From: Nemophila menziesii
Lineage: Eukaryota; Streptophyta; Magnoliopsida; Boraginales; Hydrophyllaceae
DNA: 64,000 nt
Assembly (NCBI GenBank): GCA_029959085.1
Contig: JARWIR010000002.1
Span: 36,233,733 to 36,297,732, forward strand
Direction of reading: 5' to 3'
Part shown: positions 55,041-64,000 of the stretch, piece after piece
How positions within the stretch are numbered: position 1 is the first letter of the stretch
Layout: the number at the start of each line of letters is the position of its first letter
Program-made: the position numbers and the translations under genes
The notes under the pieces: model-generated
Told to the model about the DNA's origin: nothing
The model's database searches: none
The model's input: only the letters and a program-made list of their open reading frames with translations

Positions 55041-58000
55041 AACACTAAACCCTAATCACTAATCGCCAAACCCTAACAATGGAAAGGATGATAACGTGAA
55101 TATTTCGGCTCGTTTGGATTGTCCAAACACTCTCAAAACTATTTTCAAGATTTTTGAAGTTCCCATGAGGGTTTTCGCTAACTTTCGCATACATTCTCGG
55201 AATGGGGCACATAATATATGCTTTTTGAGTGCATTGGGCCTTCCGAGACCAACAGATTGCTTCACCATCTAACATCATCTATTTTATGTTTTGATATTTA
55301 TTTAAATGACTTTTAGGTCGTTTTTAATATTTTATTTTAGGGTTTCCTATTTTGGGCCCTTTAGGGTTTTCTAGCTATAACATTAAACCCTAATTTCCAA
55401 AATCTCTAACACTAAACACTAAAACATAAACACAAAACCTTCACCCTATACCCTACACCGAATCCATCATCAAAAACCCTAAATATTAACAATAAACACT
55501 AACAAAATACCGTAACCGGAAACACTAAATATTAACCATAATCACTAATAGTAAACCGTAACCAGAAACCCTAAACCCTAAACTGTAAACACTAATCAAT
55601 AATCCCTAATAACTAAACCCCAAACCCTAACCTTGTAAAGGATTATTACATGTATATTTTGTCTCCTTTGATTGATCCAAACACTCTGAAAACCGTTTCA
55701 CGAGTTTTGAAGTACGCAGGAGGATTTTTGCTAACTTTCACATACTTTCTCAGAATGGGGCACATTATATATGTATTTTGAGTGCGTTGGGCCTTCTGGG
55801 ACCAACAAATAGCTTCACCATAGAAAAGAAATATGTTTTACATTTTGATATTTGTTAAATTGACTTTTAGGTCGTTCTAATATTTTATTGTAGGGTTTTG
55901 TATTTTGGGTCCGTTCAGGGTTTACTCAACCGTAACATTAAACCCTAATTTCCAAAATCTCTAACATTAAACCCTAAACCATAAACCCAAAAACATATTC
56001 CTATACCCTACAACTAATCTGTCACAAGAAACCGTAAATACTAACCATAAACACTAACATTAAACCGTAACCAGAAACCCTTAACCCTACAAACTGAACC
56101 CTAAACCCTAATCACTAATCCCTAATCACTAAACCCCAAGCCCTTACCATGTAAAGGATGATAACTTGTAGAGTTTGGCTCGTTTGGATCATCCAAACCT
56201 TCTGAAAACCTTTTCCATTATTTTTGAAGTTCCAAGGAGGGTTTTTGCTAACTTTCGCATACTTTCTCAGAATGGGGAACATAAGATTTTTTTTTGAGAG
56301 TGTTGGGACTTATAGGACCAAAAGATAGCTTCTCCAACAAAAGTCATCTGTTTAATGTTTTGAGAATTTTTATTTGACTTTTAGGTCGTTATTTATTTTA
56401 TTTTAGAGTTTCGTATTTTGGGTTCATTAGGGTTTTCCCAACCGTAACGTTAAACCCTAATTTCTAAAATCTCTTAAATTAAACCGTAAACCATAAACAC
56501 AAAACCCTAAGACTATTTTTGACACCTAATCCATCACCAGAAACCCTAAATACTAACCATAAACATTAATTGTAAAGGGTAACCAAAAACCCTAAACCCT
56601 AAACCTTAAACCCTAAACCTTCAGCCCTAAACCTTCAACCCTAAACCCTAATCACTAATACCTGATTACTAAACCCCAGACACTAACCTTGGAAAGGATG
56701 ATAACATGAATATTTTGGCTCTTTTGGATCATCTAAACACTCTAAAAACCGTTTTCAAGATTTTAAACTCCTTGGCAGTGTTTTTGATAACTTTCGCATA
56801 CTTTCTCTAGGACACATAATATATCGTTTTTGAATGTGTTGGGCCATCCGGGACCAGCAAGATGCTTCGCCATCTAAAATCATCGGTTTTATGTTTTGAG
56901 ATTTATTTAATTGACTTTTAAGTTTTTTTAATATTTTATTGTAGGGTTTTTTATTTTGGGTCCGTTAGGGTTTTCCCAAACGTAACATTAAACCCTAATT
57001 TCTAAAATCTCTAACATTAAACCCAAAACGATTAACACAAAATACTAACCATATACCCTACACCTAATCTGTCACCAAACACCCTAAATACTAACCATAA
57101 ACACTAAAAACAAACCATAAATAGAAACCCTAAACACTATACCTTAAACCCTAAATACTTAGGGTGTGTTTGGATTAAGGAGGGATTTTTTAGTAAATGA
57201 CAGGATTGAAGAGTATAATAAAGGAATGGAAATGAGAGTATTTAATCTTCTTTGGATTGAATAAAAAGAGAGGGAGGGATTCTATTAAAGGATTATAGGT
57301 ATCCGGTGTTTGGATTAGAAGAAAATGGAAGGAAGGGATTCTTTTTATAACTAAATGACTTATATACCCCTATTGAAATATTTTATAAAGAAATAATAAG
57401 AGTAATTTAGACATTACAATGTAATAAAACAATCCTTCCTTCCTAATCCCACCGAATTGGAAGGATTGAATATATAGGTTCATAAAGGATTGCAAGAATC
57501 CTTTAATAAACTATCCCCTCTAATTTTTTCCAATACAAACAAGGGATGGGATTTTTATTATCCTTTAATACAATGACATCCCTCCCAATTCCCCCATCCA
57601 AACAAACCCTTAACCCTAATCAATAATCACTAATCACTAAACCAGAAACCCTAACCATAGAAAGGATCATAACGTGTAGATTTTTGCTCGTTTGGATCGT
57701 CCAAACACTCTCAAAACCGTTTACAGTATTTTTGAAGTTCCTGGGAGGGTTTTCGCTAATTTTTGCATACTCTCTTAGAATGGGGAACATAATATATGTT
57801 TCTTTTATTGTGTTAAGCCTTTCGGGAGGAAAAGATTGCTTCGCCATCTAAAATCATCTGTTCTACGTTTTGAGATTTATTTAAATGACATTTATGTCAT
57901 TTTTAATATTTTATTTTAGGGTTTCGTATTTTGGGTCCATTAGGGTTTTCCCAACCGTAACATTAAAACCTGATTTCTAAAATCTCTAAAATTAAACACT

Positions 58001-60565
58001 AGACCATAAACATAAAACCCTAACCCTATAACCTACCCATAACCCGTCACCAAAAACACTAGATGTTATCCATAAAAACTACACCCTAAACCCTAATCAC
58101 TAATCCATAATCACTAAACTCCAAACCCTGACCATAGAAAGGATGATTACATGAAAATTCTCGCTCATTTAGAGCATCCAAACACTTCGAAAACCGTTTC
58201 CATGATTCTTGAATTTCCCAAGAGGCTTTCTTTTAACTTTTGCATACTTTCTTAGAATAGGGCACATAATATATGTTTTTTGAGTGCGTTGGGCCTTATG
58301 GGACTAACACATAGCTTCACCATCAAAAATCATTTGTTTTACATTTTGAGATTTAATTAATTGACTTTTACGTCGTTTTTTATATTTATCTTAGGGTTTT
58401 GTATTTTGGGTCCTCTAGGGTTTCCCAATTGTAACATTAAACCCTAATTTATAAAATCTCTAATATTAAACCCTAAACCATAAACACAAAATCCTAACCC
58501 TATATCATATACGCTACACCTAACCCGTCACCAGAAACCCTAAATACTAACTATAAACACTAATAATAAACAGTAACCAGAAACTCTAAACCCTAAGCAC
58601 TAAACCCTAAACACTAAAACCTGAACCCTAATCACTAATCCCTAATCAGTATACCCCAAACCCTAACCATGAAGAGGATGATAACATGAAGATTTTGGCT
58701 CGTTTTGATCATCCAAACACTCTGAAAACCGTTTTCAAGATTTTTGAAGTTTACGGGAAGATTCTTTTGATAAGTTTCACATACTTTCTCAGAATTGGAC
58801 ACAAACTATATATTTTTTGAGTGTGTTGGGCCTTTTGGGGACAAACTGGTCTCTTTTCCATCTAAAATAATCTATTTTACATTTTGAGATTTATATAATT
58901 GACTCTTAAGTCATTTTTAATATTTTATTTTAGGTTTTGTATTTTGGGTCTGTTAGAGGTTTTCTAACCATAACATTAAAGCCTAATTTCTAACATTTCT
59001 AACATTTCTAACATTAACCCTAAACCATAGACACAAAACCCTAACCCTATACCTTACACCTAATCTATCACCAGACACCCTAAATACTAACCATAAACAC
59101 TAACAATAAATTGTAACCAGAAACCCTAAACCCTAAACACTAATTCCTAATCACAAAACCCCAAACCCTAACCATGGAAATGATGATAACGTGAAGATTT
59201 GGGATTGTTTGGATCGTCCAAACACTCTCAAAACCATTTTCAAGGTTTCTGAAGGTCCCGGGAGGGTTTTCGCTAACCTTCGCATACATTCTCAAAATGG
59301 GCCACATAATATATGTCTTTTGAGTGCATTGGGCCTTCCAGGACCCAACAGATTTCTTCTCCATCTAACCTCATCAGTTTTACCCTTTTAGATTTATGTA
59401 AATGACTTTTAGGTCATTTTTAATATTTTATTTTAGGGTTTCGTATTTTGGGTCCTTTAGGGTTTTCCTAATTGTAACTTTAAACCCTAATTTCTAAAAT
59501 CTCTAACATTAAACACTAAAACATAAACACAAAACCTTAACCCTATACCCTACACCGAATCCATCACCAAAAACCCTAAATATTAACCATAAACACTAAC
59601 AATAAACTATAACTAGAAACCCTAAACACTAAACACTAATCAATAATCCCTAATAACTAAACCCCAAACTCTAACCTTGGAAAGAATTATTACATGTATA
59701 TTTTGGCTCCATTGAAAGATCCAAACACTCTGAAAACCGTTTTCAAGTTTTTTGAAGTTCCTAGGAGGATTTTCGCTAACTTTTGCATACTTTCTTAGAG
59801 TAGGGCACATAATATATGTATTTTGAGTGCGTTGCGCCTTCCGGGGCAAAAAAATAGATTTAACATAAAAAATAATATGTTTTACATTTTGATAATTTTT
59901 TAATTGACTTTTAGGTCGTTTTTAACATTTTATTGTAAGGTTTTGTATTTTGGGTCCGTTATGGTTTTCCCAACCGTAACATTAAACCCTTATTTCTAAA
60001 ATCTCTAAAATTAAACCCTAAACCATAAAAAATTCTAACCCTATGCCCTACACCTAATCCTTCTCCAGAAATCCTAAATACTAACCGTAAACACTAATAA
60101 CAAACCATAACCAGAAACCCTAAACCCTAAACCCTAAACCCAAATCGCTAATCCCTAAACCCCAAACCCTAACCATGGAAAGGATGATAACATGAAGATT
60201 TTGGCTCGTTTGGATCATCTAAATACTTTGAAAACTGTTTTCTATATTTTTGAAGTTCCTGGGAGGGTTTTTGATAACTTTTACATACTTTCTCAGAATG
60301 GGGAACACGATATATGTTTCTTGAGTGCGTTGGGCCTTCCAGGTCTAACAAACTGCTTTGCCATCTAAAATTATCTGTTTTAAATTTTGAGATTTATTTA
60401 ATTGACTTTTCGGTCATTTTTAATATTTTATTTTAGGGTTTTGTATTTTTGGTCTGTTAGGGTTTTCCCAGCCATAACATTAAACCATAATTTCTAATTT
60501 TTCTAACATTAAACCCTAAACCATAAACACAAAACCCTAACCCTAAGAAACCCTAAACCCTAAAA
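55041..60565. repeat. Telomere-like satellite array, about ten units
   Basis: Unit starts (ATGG/GTAAAGGAT.ATAAC) near 55079, 55634, 56149, 56690, 57657, 58135, 58669, 59173, 59677 and 60175, a period of about 480-555 bp once the MITE at 57162-57609 is removed. Order in a unit: AAAGGATGATAAC, 'GGCTCGTTTGGATCATCCAA', 'TTTTGAAGTTC..GGAGGGTTTT', 'GGGGCACATAATATATG', 'GTGCGTTGGGCCTTCCGGGA', 'TTTTAGGTCGTTTTTAATAT', 'TAGGGTTTTCCCAACCGTAA', then some 200 bp of CCCTAAA-like motifs. Units differ by many point changes, so the array is old. Minus-strand frames of 60-77 codons recur in several units. No gene is supported. Confidence 0.9.
57162..57609. mobile_element. Tourist-like MITE in the satellite
   Basis: 448 bp flanked by TTA on both sides (57159-57161 and 57610-57612). 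Ends GGGTGTGTTTGGATTAAGGA and ATCCAAACAAACCC are inverted repeats. Internal GGAAGGA/TCCTTCC motifs; no coding. The 3-bp TTA duplication and GGGTGTGTTTGG end fit a PIF/Harbinger (Tourist) MITE. Confidence 0.82.
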
Positions 60566-61021
60566 TGCTCTCCCTCCTATCCAGCTTTCTATCTCTAAGG
60601 GTTTGCTTCCATGGAAAAACTACATGAGAGCCTAGCTATCCACCACCATCACACGGCCTACACCATCCTACCACCACTCACATATTTCCTTCGCCACTCA
60701 TACACCCCTTCCTCTCCACTTTTATTTTTTCTTCATCATTCCACTTCTCTTTACTCATTTGTTTTTGCTTTTAGCTTCTATTGCTTTACAAAATTTATTG
60801 GTGTTATCCACCTCGGATCCCGAGCCTCAAATTCTGTGTAGCATCAGATCCCCCACTCCTGCTTTGTTGGACCTTTAATTCCATGCCGAATCTCCCTTTT
60901 TCAACTTCTCTCATTCCTTTTCCCTGATCCTTCATCCTTGTTTTCCTATCTCGTTTTAGATCCATTTCCCTTGATTTTTTTTCATTGAATTGCATTTTTC
61001 TTACTTTCCATTTTGAGTACC

Positions 61022-62180
61022 ATGCTTCCTAGGGGTAGTAAAAGCATTGTTTGTAACAAAAAATTTGAAGATGCAGAGGTTGAGGTGGTGAAATACACTT
61101 CGATTTCTCTAACCATTGTTGTTAATAACAACTTTTATCACAACAACGACTCAAAAAACAAACCTAAATTCCTGAACATGGGTAAATGTGTGCTTAACAG
61201 TGCGACTGAATCTATCTCACCCATACAGGAAAAAAATAGGGTAAACCCTATAATGGAAGTTGAAAATGTGTCTGAATCCAAAATTGTGCCAGATACTATA
61301 ATTGAATCGATACGACATAATGGGGTTGGAGATTTAAGTGAAGAAACCGAGTCACCTAAGAAAGATATGCCAACTTGGGCAAATTATTTGCTCACTCTAT
61401 AAAAGAATATTTGAAGAGTCCATACTTCAAATTGGAAATGGTTAATGGAAGAGTTATGGTGAAACCACCAAAAGAAGTTTCTAAAGCAGGTGAAAACACT
61501 TGAAAAAATTAACCATCACGACAATAATTTTTTGGAGGCTCCAGCTTTTTTACATGTTGCAAAATATGATTAAATTTCAATGGAAGAATACGGGAAAAGT
61601 GGAAATAATTTATGCAGAGCCCAACTTGTTTTTTGTTCAAATTTCAATCTAAAACTAAACTTGAGAAAGCTTTAAAAAAATGTGGCATGTGGGTGGTCGC
61701 ATTATGGTTCTAAAAAAATGGACACCCAATATGAAGCTGGATGAGTTAAAGGCAAATAAGATGCCTCTTTGTGTTAAACTCAGGAAAAGTCCTTTTCAAA
61801 TCTAGACTAAAGAAGGCCTTGGGTACATGAGCAGTGCTTTTAGGGGTTCCAATTCAAATGGACTCAATAAAAATATGAGAAACCATTTGAGTTATGCAAA
61901 TGTGTGTATTGAAGTCGATATCACGCAGGAAATGCTCACAGAATTCTATGTGGACCTTGAAGATGATGGAATTCATACCTTATAAGTCTCTTATGTATGG
62001 TATCCACCTAAATGCTCTGTGTGTAAGGAATTTAACCATGATGCTAACAAATGTCCAAATAGCAAAATTACCCAAAAACAGGTATGGAGACCAAAAGTTG
62101 TGAACTAAGGAAAACAAGCTCAAGTCCAACTAATTGAAAAGAAGGAAGAGTGGACTCAAGTCAAAACCAAATTTTTTTAG
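61022..62180 (+). pseudogene. LINE-4 ORF1 (DUF4283-like, zinc knuckle)
   Basis: ATG at 61022 (MLPRGSKSIVCNKKFEDAEV), in frame with an upstream TTG that is less likely to be the start. About 125 open codons end near 61402. Further on and in other frames: MVNGRVMVKPPKEVSKAG, KWTPNMKLDELKANKMPLC, the block VCIEVDITQEMLTEFYVDLE (matching VEVDMTKELVKKVKVDLEED of LINE-2), and a zinc knuckle CSVCKEFNHDANKC (C-x2-C-x4-H-x4-C, near 62010). It lacks close similarity to LINE-3 ORF1. Presumed RNA-binding protein of the element; inactive. Confidence 0.75.
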
Positions 62181-62368
62181 AGACCTCAGTTCATTAACCT
62201 GAAACAAGAAGAATGGAAGCACCTCTCAACATTCAGATAGAAACTCAAATAGTTTTGAAATACTTGCTAATATAGAAGATAGCCTTGAAGTAAAACTTAC
62301 TCAATTTTTAGGCATAAAAGAAGGGATACAATAAGAAATCCCTCCATATTTATGTTAATCACCAACAT

Positions 62369-64000
62369 GGAATGTAATAGGTCTTAACCAGCCTCATAAA
62401 AAACATGTAGTGATTAACTTTATAAGCGTGAACAAAATTGACTTGATTGGATTGATTGAGACAAAGTTACCTGCAGACAAGTATGACAAATTCAAAAATG
62501 ATAACCTGTATGGATGGAATTCCATCACAAGTTTGAATGTTGATAAAGATTCTTGAGGAAGCATTTGTATACTATAGAATCCTAAAAACTTCACTGTCTC
62601 TCCTATTGACATATCTGAACAAGCAATCTTTTGTTAATGCTTTTTAATAGAAAAAATATTTATACTCAATTATATATTATTTATGCAGATAATAATAAGG
62701 ATATTAGAAAGACTCTATAGAATGAACTATCAAGATGGAGTCTTCATGTCAATCAAAAGGCATGTATTTGAAGTGGAGATTTCAACGAAATACTCAAATG
62801 TGAAGAAAGGCAACATTGTACTATCTTACCTAGCAGCTCTAATGATTTTGAAGAATGTATTGGTGAAGCTAAAATGTATGAAAACCAAAGTTCTTGGTGT
62901 TTTCATACATGGACAAACAAAAGAATAAAGGATTCATTACAAGTAAAATTGACAGAGTTTTTGCTAATGACGAATGGTTCAAACAAATCAACTCGTTGGT
63001 AATTACTTTTCCCCCTAGCATTTCAGATCACACTCCTATTATGATCACCATTCATGGAGATAAACCCAAGAAGTTTTCATCTTTCAAATTCTATAAGATT
63101 GGGCTAAGCACACAAATTTTTTACCTCTTGTCTCTAAAGCATGGAAATTAGATCTTGAAGGCACACCTATGTACAGACTAATGCGTAAACTTAAGGGTGT
63201 GAAATAAAGACTCAAGATCTTCAAAAAAATACTTTTCCTTCAACTCTGTGGATATAGAGTAATTCAAACTTAAGCTAGATAAGATGCAAAAAAATATTCT
63301 CAATGGAGATCTTTCATGATTATCAGAAGAAATAAGCTGTGGAATGAAACTTGAAGAGGTCATTAAGATATAAAAAGCCTACTCTAAACAACAATCCGGA
63401 ATCCTTTGGGCTCGGGTTTTTGATCTTGGTACTAGCTTTTACCATAAATTCATTAAAGCTAGGACTATTCACAACAAAGTCTCTGCACCCACTCTTGAAG
63501 ATGGTACACAAATTAATGATAGACAAGACATAAACTCAGCTTTCATTGATCACTATGAGAATTGACTTGGAAGAACTGACCCTCATGAAGACTTTTCAGA
63601 CAAAGAGATAAAGGAAGCTATATTCTCAATCAATGAAAATAAATCACCAGATCTTGATGAATTTAGTAGTACTTTCTTCAAGACTGCTTGCATATTGTAG
63701 GGCATGATGTTTGTTTAGCCATCAAAGATGCCTTTACTAAATCTCAAATGCTTAAACAAGTCAATGCTACAACTCTTGTTTTGATCTCTAAAGTGTCAAA
63801 TCCAAGTAGTCTAAAACACTTCAGACCTATAGCCTGTTGCAATATCATTTACAAAGGCATGTCTATACTCTTATCTAACCGATTTAAAATGCTTTTGCCG
63901 GGACTTGTTACACAAAATTAGGCAGCTTTTGTCCAAGGCCGGAATATAGCTGGCAATGTACTAGTTGCTCAGAGCATTGTCCAGGGATAAGATAGAAGAA
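62369..64000 (+). pseudogene. LINE-4 ORF2, endonuclease and start of reverse transcriptase
   Basis: Endonuclease: TWNVIGLNQPHKKHVV (Asn, near 62370), IDLIGLIETKLPADKY (Glu), a GDFNEIL block (near 62780) preceded by a TGA where LINE-1 has Trp, FITSKIDRVFANDEWFKQ, ISDHTPIMITIHG. RT: EIKEAIFSINENKSPDLDEF, TTLVLISKVSNPSSLKHFRP, IACCNIIYKGMSILLSNRFK, then AAFVQGRNIAGNVLVAQSIV at the window edge. At least six frameshifts or stops. The FADD box would lie beyond 64000. Confidence 0.8.

Larger units (their letters stand above)
60566..64000 (+). mobile_element. LINE-4: L1-type retrotransposon, runs off the window
   Basis: Starts in a pyrimidine-rich leader (CTCTCCCTCCTATCC) directly after CCCTAAA repeats of the satellite. 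Carries ORF1 and the first half of ORF2. Related to LINE-1/2 in domain order and motif wording but distant in sequence. Full of stops. The leader 60566-61021 has no feature beyond C/T-rich runs and an incidental frame (60611-60841). Confidence 0.85.

Noticed and set aside
55059..55268. Candidate conserved small protein in satellite units
   Set aside because: Only some units are open, there is no sign of a promoter or start context, and the frame overlaps variable DNA. Kept as a low-interest finding only.
1..64000. CRISPR array, bacterial operon, phage or rRNA/tRNA genes
   Set aside because: No regularly spaced short repeats with unique spacers, no bacterial gene order, and no rRNA or tRNA sequence beyond the primer-site matches. 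All coding traces are plant retrotransposon genes.

Overview
The window is plant nuclear repeat DNA with no host gene that I can support. Three signs point to a plant, probably a eudicot: Ty3/gypsy elements of the Athila type with a tRNA-Asp-like primer site, L1-type LINEs of plant style, and a satellite carrying degenerate copies of the plant telomere repeat CCCTAAA. The window reads as a stack of insertions into a satellite array. All coding sequence belongs to transposable elements and nearly all of it is broken by stops and frameshifts.

Region 1 (1-31508) is one nest of Athila-like LTR retrotransposons on the minus strand. Element C (1-31508, left LTR cut by the window edge) was hit by element A (5659-28015, target duplication AATAG). 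A's integrase gene was hit by element B (10161-21618). B was hit by element D, a plus-strand solo LTR (18348-20099, target duplication CATCC). Read right to left, A and B have the order 5' LTR, tRNA-Asp-like primer site, gag, protease, reverse transcriptase/RNase H, integrase, a palindrome-rich spacer, a third ORF (ORF3), polypurine tract, 3' LTR, with parts deleted in each. C keeps gag, protease and ORF3 but has lost reverse transcriptase and most of integrase.

Region 2 (31509-60565) is a satellite with a unit of about 480-555 bp. Each unit has a unique part and a block of degenerate CCCTAAA motifs. It is split by LINE-1 (32443-38522, plus), LINE-3 (38553-44284, minus, with a C-terminal RNase H) and LINE-2 (45261-55040, plus, 5'-truncated). 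LINE-2 was hit by a solo LTR (E, 47685-51586), which itself holds a hAT-type MITE and a second solo LTR (F) carrying another MITE. A Tourist-like MITE sits in the array at 57162-57609.

Region 3 (60566-64000) is LINE-4, plus strand, running off the window.

The most unusual recurring structures are a hairpin at the U3 terminus of the LTRs of this group, a subfamily-specific array of short palindromes between integrase and ORF3 in all three Athila-like elements, and the telomere-like satellite unit. Family assignments rest on motifs read by eye; no database search was run.
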